From Peribacillus sp. Bi96 (GTDB taxonomy: Bacteria > Bacillota > Bacilli > Bacillales > DSM-1321): a stretch of DNA of 64,000 nt. Shown here piece by piece: positions 44,616 through 53,180 of this stretch (position 1 is its first letter; every line of letters starts with the position of its first letter). The DNA is taken from assembly GCF_918698115.1 (NCBI RefSeq), contig NZ_CAKKLV010000017.1:55115-119114 (forward strand), given 5' to 3'. Under the pieces are notes generated by a model, which made no database searches, had not been told where the DNA came from, and saw only the letters and a program-made list of their open reading frames with translations. The position numbers were made by a program, and so were the translations under genes.

Positions 44616-44882
44616 ATGAAAGAAACAGACATGCAAGAAGAATTGTTGGAGGCTTATTTAAGTATATGGAATAATCGCAAGGTGACGGATGGAGACGGAA
44701 GGGAAGTGTTATCTGAACTCATCCGTCGTGAGCTTTTGGATGAAAATGCACATCCGCGTGCCCGAAAACCAGTCTTGGAGAAGTTTTACCTCAGCATTAA
44801 ACGTGTGATGCAATCTTCACTTTCTAACGAGATGAAAACCGCGATCGCCATGGCCTATGTCACTGAACTGGAAAGATTATGA
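44616..44882 (+). CDS. Small helical protein, unknown function
   Basis: 88 residues, largely alpha-helical and highly charged, starting at ATG 44616 behind GAAGGGA. It contains LLEAYLSIWNNRKVTDGDGREVLSELIRRELL and a C-terminal KTAIAMAYVTELERL. No signal or membrane segment. I do not recognise it. It is divergent from the zinc-ribbon gene; the two share about 110 bp of upstream DNA. Confidence 0.6.
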   Translation: MKETDMQEELLEAYLSIWNNRKVTDGDGREVLSELIRRELLDENAHPRARKPVLEKFYLSIKRVMQSSLSNEMKTAIAMAYVTELERL

Positions 44883-45001
44883 TCGCCGTTCAGACACTGC
44901 GAATGCTGTTGGCAAATTTTCTTTTCCGCTTCATACTTTTTTCACAACTCATTGTTAAAATTTTATAAAACTAGTTATTTAATGAATAAGGAGCTAAAAA
45001 T

Positions 45002-45964
45002 ATGAAGTGGGGCATTGCGCTTTTACTTGCCGTCTTACTGCTTACTGGATGTACTAGCAGTAATACTTTTACTAAAATAAACAAAGGTGAATCTTTCTTG
45101 GCGACCGTCAATATCAAGGATACCTCCCTTACTTTCATAGATGAAAACTATCATGCTTTTGCCACATGGGATATTTCAGAACCATTTACCGGAGCGTTGC
45201 TACTGGCAGATAAAGATACTATCCTAATTTATGGGAAAGAGATGGAGAAAGTCCAGGCGTATTCTTTATCAGCTGGAAAACTGATTAACAGCTGGGAAGT
45301 AGGGAAAGGAATCGTCAATATGCAGTTGTTGCATGATGGAAAAAGCATCGTGGCAGTCAATCAATCGAATCACTCCATATACTTTTTTAATGATGAAGGG
45401 GAGGAGCAGGATATAGTCAAGGTAGGAAAAAGCCCCTTGACCGTTCTTCAAGGAGTGGAGGAGAATCGTTTGTATGTCATTAACTTTGGTGATACAAAAT
45501 GTTCAGTGATAAATCTTGAAACGAAAAAGGTCGATTTTGAATTTCCTATACATAGTTCTAGCACCGGCTCTTTATTAAGGGAAGAAAAGGATGAAATATG
45601 GATAGGGGGCCATGGTGATGGGGACCAAGTGGAAGAAAATCTATATATTTATTCGGCAAGTACCGGAGAGTTGAAGAGTAAGTTGAAGGCTCCCACCATG
45701 CCGATAAAGTTCCTTGAGAATGATGATGGCATTTTTGTCCTTAGTCACGGTACAAGCTCCTTATATAAATTAAATGATCAATATGAGGAAGTGAAAAGCA
45801 AAGTGGTCGGCGTCAATCCTTTTGAAATGGCGAACTTTAAGGAAGATGTGGTTGTGGCGGGGTATGATAGTGATGAAGTGTATGTGATGGATACTGAAAC
45901 AGTCGATGTTAAAAAAACGATTAAAGTCGGCGAAGGTCCATTTCAATTCATGTTGAGGGAGTAG
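45002..45964 (+). CDS. YncE-like beta-propeller lipoprotein
   Basis: 320 residues. Lipobox LLLTGCTSS (Cys about 17), then a series of beta-propeller blades with recurring phrases (KVQAYSLSAGKLINSWEVGKG, HSIYFFNDEGEEQDIVKVGKSP, EVYVMDTETVDVKKTIKVGEGP), typical of YncE/YVTN repeats. It sits on the outer membrane face. Six bases separate it from the response-regulator gene, so it is probably an accessory sensor or output of that system (inference). Confidence 0.8.
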   Translation: MKWGIALLLAVLLLTGCTSSNTFTKINKGESFLATVNIKDTSLTFIDENYHAFATWDISEPFTGALLLADKDTILIYGKEMEKVQAYSLSAGKLINSWEVGKGIVNMQLLHDGKSIVAVNQSNHSIYFFNDEGEEQDIVKVGKSPLTVLQGVEENRLYVINFGDTKCSVINLETKKVDFEFPIHSSSTGSLLREEKDEIWIGGHGDGDQVEENLYIYSASTGELKSKLKAPTMPIKFLENDDGIFVLSHGTSSLYKLNDQYEEVKSKVVGVNPFEMANFKEDVVVAGYDSDEVYVMDTETVDVKKTIKVGEGPFQFMLRE

Positions 45965-45970
45965 ATTGAC

Positions 45971-46657
45971 ATGCATGTTTACACCATTTTAGTCGTTGAT
46001 GATGAAGAAGATATGCGGAATCTGGTTGAAATGTATTTGCTGAACTCAGGTTATCCATGCCTTCAGGCTGCAAATGGAAATGAAGCCGTAAGTATGATTG
46101 AAAAAGAGGAAGTGGATTTAATTCTATTGGATATCATGATGCCAGGTATGGACGGTTTCTCGGTTTGTGAAAAAATCCGGGAAAATTGGGATATCCCTGT
46201 GATCTTTGTCAGTGCGAAAGGTGAAGAATGGGATAAAGTGAAAGGGTTGAAGCTCGGTGGGGATGATTACATCGTCAAGCCGTTCAATCCAGGAGAATTG
46301 GTCGCAAGAGTTGAAGCGGTATTACGAAGGACAGGAAAACTATCTATGAATGAAGAAAGTCAAAACTATGTCCGATTCGGTAAAATCAGCTTAAACTTAC
46401 AATCCAGAACGGTCTCGGTGGAAGGGGAAACGATCAATTTAACCTTGAAAGAATTCGAATTGCTTTTATTCCTTATGCGTCATAAAAGTCAAGCACTCAG
46501 CCGGGAACAACTTCTTGAAAATGTATGGAGCGGGGAATATGGAGGTTCTTTACGGACCGTGGATACACATATTAAAACGTTGCGGATGAAATTAAGGGCG
46601 GCCGATTACATTCAAACCGTCTGGGGAATCGGTTATAAGATCGAGGAGAAGAAATGA
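45971..46657 (+). CDS. OmpR/PhoB-family response regulator
   Basis: 228 residues. Receiver domain with acidic pair VVDDEEDM, phospho-acceptor Asp in LILLDIMMPGMDG (about 53) and conserved lysine in VSAKGEEWD. The C-terminal winged helix (about 130-226) has the LTLKEFELLLFLMRHKSQALSREQLLENVW recognition module. Overlaps the kinase gene by four bases. Its targets may include its own operon. Confidence 0.93.
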   Translation: MHVYTILVVDDEEDMRNLVEMYLLNSGYPCLQAANGNEAVSMIEKEEVDLILLDIMMPGMDGFSVCEKIRENWDIPVIFVSAKGEEWDKVKGLKLGGDDYIVKPFNPGELVARVEAVLRRTGKLSMNEESQNYVRFGKISLNLQSRTVSVEGETINLTLKEFELLLFLMRHKSQALSREQLLENVWSGEYGGSLRTVDTHIKTLRMKLRAADYIQTVWGIGYKIEEKK

Positions 46658-48069
46658 GAGCCAATTGGAAATCCCTTTCTATTAAATTATGGCTGACCAT
46701 CATCACTGCCATCATCCTATCCGTTCTGTTCGCATACTCCCTTTCTCAATATTATTATAAAAATCTATATGTGGAGAAGCTTAAAACGGATTTAGTCAAT
46801 GAAGCATCATTGCTTGGCGCGGATTATTCTGGTGGTGAAATCACCGATGACTTCAAACAAAAGGTTGAATGGTTTAACAGCAAGAATGACAGCGAGGTCT
46901 TTGTCGTCAACAACCCGAGGGAATTGAGTGCCTGTCTGCCTTTTGAAATCAATTATGACACCCTAATATCTGAAGAAGAACGACAAATGCTTTTAGAAGG
47001 AAAAGCGGTTGAAAAAGAAGGCTATGAGAAAAGGTTTGAAAAGAATATCGTTGCGGCCATTATCCCCCTTATTGACGATGACCGCCTCGAAGGCATCATC
47101 TATACCTATATTCCAGTAGACTCAATTACGGTCTTACTTAAGGAATTTGCTGCAAAATGGATTGCTGCGGTTCTTTTGTTCTTGATTGTCGCGATTTTTT
47201 TTACAACGAAATGGTTGAAAAAGCTAATCAGTCCGATTAAGGAAATCGAGACTGCTGCTCATCGTGTCTCTGAAGGGAATTATGACATACAGGTTCAAGT
47301 AAGGAGTCATGATGAAATAGGTAAACTGGCACAAGCCTTCAATGATATGGCCAATTCCATCCATTTGGAAGAAGAAAGGAAAAAAGAGTTTCTTGAAAAT
47401 GTTGCACATGAACTCAGGACTCCGCTTAGTTACGTAAAGGGTTACACGCAGGCTATATTGGATGGTGTCGTGAAGAATGATGAAGAGGAACGCAAATACC
47501 TTCAACTCATTTCAAGGGAAGCTCTTAGGCTGCAGCGGCTTGTAGGTGATTTGATGGACTTATCTAAATTGGATAGTGATTCATTCGTTTTACATAGAAC
47601 CCCGATTGCCTTTGCACAATTCATCGAAGATGTGCTTGTTAAATATGAATCGATCATAAAAGAAAAGCAATTGGACCTGCAGCTTCAGCTAGATCCGGAC
47701 CCAATTATTTATGGGGATGAAGGGAGGATGGAGCAAATCCTACATAACATTTTTGATAATAGCATTCAGTATACCGAATCTGGAGGATCCATCAATATTA
47801 CTCTAATTCAGCATAAAGAAGATTGTGAGCTAATGGTTACTGACACAGGTAACGGGATCCCTGAAGCAGATCTGCCATATGTAATGAACCGTTTTTACCG
47901 AGTGAATAAAGCACGCAGTCGTTTCGATGGCGGGTCAGGGCTCGGACTTTCCATCGTTAAGAAATTGGTGGAATTGCAAAATGGCAAAATAGAAATTGAA
48001 AGCAAGGTAAAAAGAGGAACAAAAGTCAGGGTTGTGCTGCCGACAATAAAAGAAGAATGGAATTCATAA
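46654..48069 (+). CDS. Sensor histidine kinase partner
   Basis: 471 residues. Helices at about 10-29 and 167-188 bracket an extracellular sensor of about 135 residues with a single cysteine (ELSACLPFE). HAMP, HisKA with NVAHELRTPLSYVKGYTQAI (His about 251) and HATPase with NIFDNSIQYTE, DTGNGIP and GGSGLGLSIVKKL follow. It phosphorylates the preceding regulator. The stimulus is unknown; the flanking lipoproteins suggest an envelope or metal/redox signal (inference). Confidence 0.93.
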   Translation: MRANWKSLSIKLWLTIITAIILSVLFAYSLSQYYYKNLYVEKLKTDLVNEASLLGADYSGGEITDDFKQKVEWFNSKNDSEVFVVNNPRELSACLPFEINYDTLISEEERQMLLEGKAVEKEGYEKRFEKNIVAAIIPLIDDDRLEGIIYTYIPVDSITVLLKEFAAKWIAAVLLFLIVAIFFTTKWLKKLISPIKEIETAAHRVSEGNYDIQVQVRSHDEIGKLAQAFNDMANSIHLEEERKKEFLENVAHELRTPLSYVKGYTQAILDGVVKNDEEERKYLQLISREALRLQRLVGDLMDLSKLDSDSFVLHRTPIAFAQFIEDVLVKYESIIKEKQLDLQLQLDPDPIIYGDEGRMEQILHNIFDNSIQYTESGGSINITLIQHKEDCELMVTDTGNGIPEADLPYVMNRFYRVNKARSRFDGGSGLGLSIVKKLVELQNGKIEIESKVKRGTKVRVVLPTIKEEWNS

Positions 48070-48088
48070 AAAGGGGATACGTGTAAAG

Positions 48089-48526
48089 ATGAAAAAAATC
48101 ATGTTATTTTGCATGGCGTTAATTTTGTTGGCTGGTTGTGGCAAGGAAGAGGAAATTCCGCAAATGTTAAATGTCGATTTATCAGTCGTTCCTAATAAGG
48201 GCAAAGTGAATGAGCCTGTGAAGTTCCAGGCAAAAGTATCGTATGGCGATGAAGAAGTGACAGATGCAGATGATGTCAGTTTTGAAATTTGGCTTGCAAA
48301 TAGCGATGATCATGACAAGATTCCTGCAAAACATAAAGGGAACGGTATTTATGAATTGGAAAAACCGTTTGAAGAAGAAGGAACCTATTATGTATATGCT
48401 CATGTAACGGCACGGGATATGCACAACATGCCCAAGAAAGAATTCGTCATAGGTAAACCAAGTCCTCCAGAACAAAATGATGATAAAAAGGAAATGGACG
48501 AGATGAACGGCGAAGAAACGAAATGA
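48089..48526 (+). CDS. FixH/YtkA-like lipoprotein
   Basis: 145 residues. Lipobox ILLAGCG (Cys about 17), then an immunoglobulin-like YtkA/FixH domain: NKGKVNEPVKFQAKVSYGDEEVTDADDVSFEIW...GIYELEKPFEEEGTYYVYAHVTARDMHNMPKKEF. The tail is acidic. The conserved HVTARDMHNMP segment has His and Met residues of the type used for copper. It lies 19 bp after the kinase gene in the same operon. Confidence 0.82.
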   Translation: MKKIMLFCMALILLAGCGKEEEIPQMLNVDLSVVPNKGKVNEPVKFQAKVSYGDEEVTDADDVSFEIWLANSDDHDKIPAKHKGNGIYELEKPFEEEGTYYVYAHVTARDMHNMPKKEFVIGKPSPPEQNDDKKEMDEMNGEETK

Positions 48527-48536
48527 GTAGAATACC

Positions 48537-48573
48537 AAAACAATTCGGGTTTTATATCCGGATTGTTTTTTAT
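48537..48573 (+). terminator. Terminator of the two-component operon
   Basis: AACAATTCGG/CCGGATTGTT stem (G-U pair), T6. Confidence 0.82.
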
Positions 48574-48994
48574 TTTGTAAAAATATTCATTTTAATAGGG
48601 TTGTTTGAAATAGACTTACCTTTTCTTATCAATGGAAGGACAAAAAGTGAATTTAAATCGAAAAATTTGTAACATAAAAGTAAAGAAAGTCATATTATTC
48701 AGCTTGGAAACGATATGTCAATTAAAAGTTATTAGTATTCCATGGAAATGGTTCTATGTAACTACCATTGACAAGGAATGTTTGGAAAAATATGAGCATT
48801 TATACTGTTGGCAGAAACATAGATAGTTCAAGCATTCTTGCTTGCTTTCTCTGAAAATTGAATAATAATATTTTCTCATTCGAATCCTGTGAATTTGATG
48901 GGAATTGTTGGTGCATATATTACAAAAAATGCATGATATGATAATTCCAGAAGCAAAGCACAACACAAAACGAACATCACAGGAGGAATTACGA
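48574..48994. other. 420-bp AT-rich spacer
   Basis: No gene recognised; the open frames here lack ribosome sites and sensible composition. It must contain the promoter of the CAP-domain gene; no clear -35/-10 pair stands out. Confidence 0.4.
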
Positions 48995-49732
48995 ATGAAA
49001 AAGAAAATGTTTATGTCAGCAGCAGCGGCTGCAGCTATTATATTCACAGGAGTAGGAGCTAACCAAGCTGAAGCAGCCAACTGTGATACTGTTAAACCAG
49101 TAACTTTTAAATATACTAATAAAGAGGATATGCAAAAAGTCCTTGACAAATATCTAGCTAAATACAATATCACTTTACCTGCTGCACAGGTGCAACAGCA
49201 ACAAAAGCCGGTTGAAAAACCAGTTCAAACACCAGTTCAGCAAGAAGTTGGAAAAACGAACCAAGCAAAACCTGAAGCTACACAAGCAAAACCTCAAGCA
49301 CCAGAAGTAACACCAGAAAAATCCACTGATAAAAAACCAGAGACTAGCTCTGAATTAAGTGCTTTTGAACAAGAAGTTGTGAAATTAACGAATGCAGAGC
49401 GTGAAAAACAAGGATTGGCTGCTCTAAAAGTTGACACTGAGTTGAGCAAAGTTGCACGTATCAAGTCTCAAGATATGAAAGATAAAAACTACTTTGATCA
49501 CAATAGCCCAACTTACGGCTCACCTTTCGATATGATGAAACAATTCGGAATCAGCTATAAAACAGCTGGCGAAAACATCGCTCAAGGTCAACAAACTCCT
49601 GAAGAAGTGGTACAAGCTTGGATGAATAGCCAAGGACACCGTGAAAACATCATGAATTCTAGCTTTACTCATATTGGAGTAGGTTACGTAGAATCTGGTA
49701 ACTACTGGACTCAACAATTCATCGGAAAATAA
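48995..49732 (+). CDS. Secreted CAP-domain (SCP/YkwD-like) protein
   Basis: 245 residues. Signal peptide (KKKMFMSAAAAAAIIFTGVGANQAEA), a lysine/threonine-poor helical segment, a Gln/Pro/Thr-rich linker (about 65-125, VQQQQKPVEKPVQTP...), then a CAP domain (about 130-245) with VVKLTNAEREKQGL, YFDHNSPTYGSPFDMM, AGENIAQGQ, WMNSQGHRENIMN and IGVGYV. It resembles B. subtilis YkwD and B. cereus-group CAP proteins. The linker fits passage through the wall. ATG behind a perfect AGGAGG. Confidence 0.9.
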   Translation: MKKKMFMSAAAAAAIIFTGVGANQAEAANCDTVKPVTFKYTNKEDMQKVLDKYLAKYNITLPAAQVQQQQKPVEKPVQTPVQQEVGKTNQAKPEATQAKPQAPEVTPEKSTDKKPETSSELSAFEQEVVKLTNAEREKQGLAALKVDTELSKVARIKSQDMKDKNYFDHNSPTYGSPFDMMKQFGISYKTAGENIAQGQQTPEEVVQAWMNSQGHRENIMNSSFTHIGVGYVESGNYWTQQFIGK

Positions 49733-49743
49733 TAGATTAATAG

Positions 49744-49781
49744 AAAAGTGCACCCCAAAGCATGGGGTGTGCTTTTTTTTT
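49744..49781 (+). terminator. Terminator of the CAP-domain gene
   Basis: AAAGTGCACCCC/GGGGTGTGCTTT, 6-8-nt loop, T9. Confidence 0.92.
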
Positions 49782-49872
49782 GCGCGAATAATTGATTTCA
49801 TTTAATGGAATAAATTCAATTGTGATCGATTGTGTTTATAGTATGTACCGAAATTTAAAATAGATAGGCACC

Positions 49873-49913
49873 AAAAAATAGCAGGAACCACACCTTATGA
49901 TTAGCGTGGTCCC
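49873..49913 (-). terminator. Terminator of the Hsp20-like gene
   Basis: On the minus strand GGGACCACG/TGTGGTTCC with a 12-nt loop, followed after a few bases by T6. Confidence 0.65.
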
Positions 49914-49924
49914 GTTGAAGCAAC

Positions 49925-50401
49925 TTAAATCTCGGATACATCGATTTCTGAATACTGGGTATTGAAACTTTTCTGAAGACGTATTTCCAATGTAGATTCT
50001 TTATATTGGGCTGATGCCCCTTTTTTCTTCACAAGTGCGGGGAGTGTGATGACATGCCGATCCGACTTTTCTGGAATCCCCTCGATGATGGATTGGTTAG
50101 AGGTATGGTAAAGTTTCATTTTCTTTAGCCAAGATTCATCTTCAATGGGAATTCTTACAAAAACATATAAGTGGGTTTCAAATACATCAGCATGTAAAGG
50201 ATGTTCTGTTCTGACATTTTCCTTTTGTGATTTTTGTGAGCCGCTATCATGTTGGTTCATCATACCTTGCATATTGTCAGGGATTACCTGTGAAAATACT
50301 TTTTCAATGAATGATTGAACATCACTTTGCTGCATATTTTTCATGAAGTCCTTTTGGTTCGGGTTATTCTTAAAAGAAAAAAGTGAATTCCAGGGAAACA
50401 T
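49925..50401 (-). CDS. Hsp20/alpha-crystallin-like protein (GerT/CotP type)
   Basis: 158 residues. The N-terminal ~65 residues are polar and Met/Gln-rich (MFPWNSLFSFKNNPNQKDFMKNMQQ). The C-terminal ~90 form an Hsp20-like beta-sandwich (ADVFETHLYVFVRIPIEDESWLKKMKLYHTSNQ...HVITLPALVKKKGASAQYKESTLEIRLQK). Proteins of this layout in Bacillus are spore-coat or germination factors such as GerT and CotP. The assignment rests on the fold pattern and is not secure. Monocistronic; the start follows AGGAGAAAGGA. Confidence 0.65.
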   Translation of the reverse strand: MFPWNSLFSFKNNPNQKDFMKNMQQSDVQSFIEKVFSQVIPDNMQGMMNQHDSGSQKSQKENVRTEHPLHADVFETHLYVFVRIPIEDESWLKKMKLYHTSNQSIIEGIPEKSDRHVITLPALVKKKGASAQYKESTLEIRLQKSFNTQYSEIDVSEI

Positions 50402-50560
50402 GTTGAATTCCTTTCTCCTGCATGTGGACTGACAGGTTTATTTCTTATATTTTATGCAGGCGAAAGCCTATAGGTTCGTTTTTATAATTACTAAATTATA
50501 GAAAATGCGCACAACTTATGTATAATTAAGTAAAATCCTTTAGATAAAGAGGGAAAGCCT

Positions 50561-51334
50561 GTGGATGAAAAAGTAGCTTTTATTACTGGAGGAGCAACGG
50601 GAATCGGCAAAAGAATGGCATTTTCACTGGCGGATAATGGAATGTCCATTATCATTACTTATCGAAAAAGTAAAAAGGCAGCATTGGACTTGGTGGATGA
50701 ATTACAAGAAAAGTATCAAGTAAAGGCACTTGCGATTCAAGGCGATGCCTCAAGTGAGAAAGATTGCAAAAATATCATTCAGTTGATTCTGGATGCCTTT
50801 GGCCATGTTGATATCTTCATTCATAACGCTGGGCCTTATATGCATGATCGTAAACCAATGACAGAGTATAGCAGTGATGAGTGGAAGTATATCATGGACG
50901 GTAATTTAAATGGTTTTTTCTATATTGCCAAGGAGCTTATTCCGCTAATGCGAAGAAGAAGTTGGGGAAGGGTCATTTCATTAGGTTTTGAACGGAGTGA
51001 AACCGCACCAGGTTGGATCTATCGTTCCGCTTTTGCCGCTGCAAAGAGCGGATTGACCTCACTAACAAGAACATTAGCTGCGGAAGAAGCCGCCTATGGG
51101 ATCACCGTGAACATGGTCTGTCCTGGCGATATCATAGGTGAATGGAAAGAGGAAGAGATTAAGGGTGCGAAAATGGTGAAAGATGTAACTGTTCCAATCG
51201 GCAGACCGGGTACAGGGGAGGATATAGCGAGGGTCATCACATTCCTATGTGATGAAAAATCGGATTTCATTACCGGAAGCATCATACCGGTTACAGGCGG
51301 GAAAGATGTTCTCGGGAAAATATATAAGGCCTAG
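50561..51334 (+). CDS. Short-chain dehydrogenase/reductase with atypical active site
   Basis: 257 residues. Rossmann motif FITGGATGIGKRMA, HNAGPYMHDRKP in place of NNAG, VISLGFE with the usual serine, and NMVCPGDI after the active site. The canonical Tyr-x3-Lys is altered: lysine is in AFAAAKSGLTSL, so the expected Tyr is Phe, and the nearest Tyr (WIYRSAF) is eight residues before Lys. It may use FabI/FabL-like spacing or be inactive. GTG start behind GAGGG. It was probably annotated as 3-oxoacyl reductase or similar elsewhere; the substrate is unknown. Confidence 0.85.
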   Translation: MDEKVAFITGGATGIGKRMAFSLADNGMSIIITYRKSKKAALDLVDELQEKYQVKALAIQGDASSEKDCKNIIQLILDAFGHVDIFIHNAGPYMHDRKPMTEYSSDEWKYIMDGNLNGFFYIAKELIPLMRRRSWGRVISLGFERSETAPGWIYRSAFAAAKSGLTSLTRTLAAEEAAYGITVNMVCPGDIIGEWKEEEIKGAKMVKDVTVPIGRPGTGEDIARVITFLCDEKSDFITGSIIPVTGGKDVLGKIYKA

Positions 51335-51360
51335 TGGTGTAGGTTGTGATCATCTGAATG

Positions 51361-51400
51361 AAAAAAAGAGTGAGGCCATTATCCAGCCTCACTCTTTTTA
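51361..51400. terminator. Bidirectional terminator, SDR/MATE
   Basis: AAAGAGTGAGGC/GCCTCACTCTTT stem with A7 and T5 flanks; the MATE stop lies inside its right edge. Confidence 0.93.
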
Positions 51401-52753
51401 CGCCATTTTTTTATATTTTACTTGCTGTATGAACCTTAAGCGAGCAGCCAATCCTATAGCTCCGAGAGCCAAGCCGGAAATTAAGCCGATCCAATAACCA
51501 AAGGCTCCCAAATCCGAATACTTTGCAAAGAAAAAGCCAATGGGAAGCCCGAGAATCCAATACGAGACCAGAGACATCGCAAAGGTGACATTTACATCTT
51601 TATATCCACGCAATATACCCTGTATAGGGGCCTGCAGGGCATCTGAAATCTGAAAAAAGATGGCATATATTAAAAAATGTGAAGTCAGCATCATTACGTC
51701 ATGATCTTTAGTGTATGCAGAGGCGACAGGTTCCCGGAATAGGAATAATATAGTCGATAAGACAAGCGACATCGTCAGTGCCATGGAAATGCCAATCCAG
51801 CTGTACTCTTTGGCATCTTTATAACGAGCTGCCCCAATTTCAAATCCTATGACGATCGTCAATGCCATGGATATGCTTAACGGCATCATATAAAGCAGTG
51901 ACGCAAAATTCATGGCAATCTGATGTGAAGCGATTGTCACGGTATCATACTTACTCATCAAAAGAGTAACGGCCGAGAAAATGCTTGTTTCGAAAAAGAT
52001 AGCCAGCCCTATTGGCACGCCAATCAATAATAAGGATCGCCATTCTTTCCAGGAGACCCGAAAAAATTCACCGAAAACCTTATACGTTGAAAATGGGTTG
52101 ATTTTCACCACTACGAGGATGGCAACAAGGGCAATTAACCAATAAGTTATGGCTGTAGCATACCCGGAACCGACGCCGCCAAGTTCGGGGAATCCAAACT
52201 TTCCGTATATTAATAGGTAATTAAATAGGACGTTAATCGGAAGTGCGCACAACGTAATGAACATGGAAATCCTAGTCTGACCTAGTGCATCTATGAAGGC
52301 TCTTAACGCATTATATACGAATAAAGGAATGATTCCGATGGAAAGGGCAATCAAATAATCATGCGCCACCCGATGTACCTTATCTTCTAGATTCATGGCA
52401 TTCAATATGGGATTCAAAGAAAACGCCCCAATGATTAAAATGACCAAGGCTAAAGCGACAGCTAAATAAATGGCCTGCATAACTGAATAGGAAACGGATT
52501 TAGACTGCCTGGAACCAACGAGCTGTGAAACCACAGGTGTTAAAGCAATCAATATCCCGCTCAGCCCCGTGTAAACGGGTGTCCAAAGAGAACTGCCAAT
52601 CGACACACCGGCAACGTCCTGGGTGCTGTACTGTCCCGACATCATGACATCAAAAAAAGTCATCGCATATAGCCCGATTTGAGTGATTAGGATAGGTATC
52701 AATATATAAAATAATAGGCGGATCTTTTGTGATTTTGTATAAGTCTGTTTCAT
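51398..52753 (-). CDS. MATE-family multidrug exporter
   Basis: 451 residues with 12 predicted membrane helices in two similar halves. N-terminal FYILIPILITQIGLYAMTFFDVMMSGQYSTQDVAGVSIGSSLWTP and TPVVSQLVGS are NorM-branch signatures. Length and ends recall B. subtilis YojI. It exports cationic drugs or metabolites in exchange for Na+ or H+. Start codon just inside 52753 behind a GAGGTA-like site. Confidence 0.9.
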   Translation of the reverse strand: MKQTYTKSQKIRLLFYILIPILITQIGLYAMTFFDVMMSGQYSTQDVAGVSIGSSLWTPVYTGLSGILIALTPVVSQLVGSRQSKSVSYSVMQAIYLAVALALVILIIGAFSLNPILNAMNLEDKVHRVAHDYLIALSIGIIPLFVYNALRAFIDALGQTRISMFITLCALPINVLFNYLLIYGKFGFPELGGVGSGYATAITYWLIALVAILVVVKINPFSTYKVFGEFFRVSWKEWRSLLLIGVPIGLAIFFETSIFSAVTLLMSKYDTVTIASHQIAMNFASLLYMMPLSISMALTIVIGFEIGAARYKDAKEYSWIGISMALTMSLVLSTILFLFREPVASAYTKDHDVMMLTSHFLIYAIFFQISDALQAPIQGILRGYKDVNVTFAMSLVSYWILGLPIGFFFAKYSDLGAFGYWIGLISGLALGAIGLAARLRFIQQVKYKKMA

Positions 52754-52847
52754 TGATGTACCTCAATATCAATATTTGTAATTTTCAACACAATGAAAGA
52801 ATTATATCACATAAGCATGTGATGTTTTAAGATTTTATTGTTGAAGC

Positions 52848-52877
52848 TAAAAAAAGACTTGTTTGTAAGGCAAGTCC
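52848..52877 (-). terminator. Minus-strand terminator upstream of the MATE gene
   Basis: GACTTGCC...CAAGTC stem and T7 reading leftward. It insulates the MATE gene from transcription arriving from the right. Confidence 0.7.
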
Positions 52878-52894
52878 TAGACTGTCTTGAATTC

Positions 52895-52973
52895 GAACGT
52901 TGATTGGTGCGTAGAGCACTCGCTTTTTCATCATGAGTATCGTACATTCGTTCCAATCAACTTTGGTTTTGAC
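52895..52973. repeat. Internally deleted copy of the window-start repeat
   Basis: The reverse complement starts AAAGTTGATTGGAACGAATG and TACGATACTCATGAT, matching the left end of the repeat at 40-175. It ends GCGAGTGCTCTACGCACCAATCAACGTTC, related to that repeat's right end. About 55-60 bp of the core are missing. Opposite orientation to the first copy. Confidence 0.7.
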
Positions 52974-53141
52974 ATTTCGTGAGTACAAATCACCCAAAAC
53001 CATATGTGCGACTTGTTCATTTTTTTACATTATCCGGAAAGTGGGGACACGCCATATTTGGCAAGAATATATGGAAGAAGTAAAAACTATATATGTGAAA
53101 CGCAAAGCTCTATAACTGCTTCAATTCCAATATAAAAAATC

Positions 53142-53179
53142 AAAAAGGTTACGGAATGAGACATTCCGTAACCTTTTTT
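53142..53179. terminator. Terminator of the MscS gene
   Basis: AAAAGGTTACGGAATG/CATTCCGTAACCTTTT with a 3-nt loop, near-perfect and symmetric. Confidence 0.93.
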
Positions 53180-53180
53180 G

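Noticed and set aside
48632..48826. 64-codon frame in the spacer before the CAP-domain gene
   Set aside because: No ribosome site, AT-driven composition, no recognisable motif.
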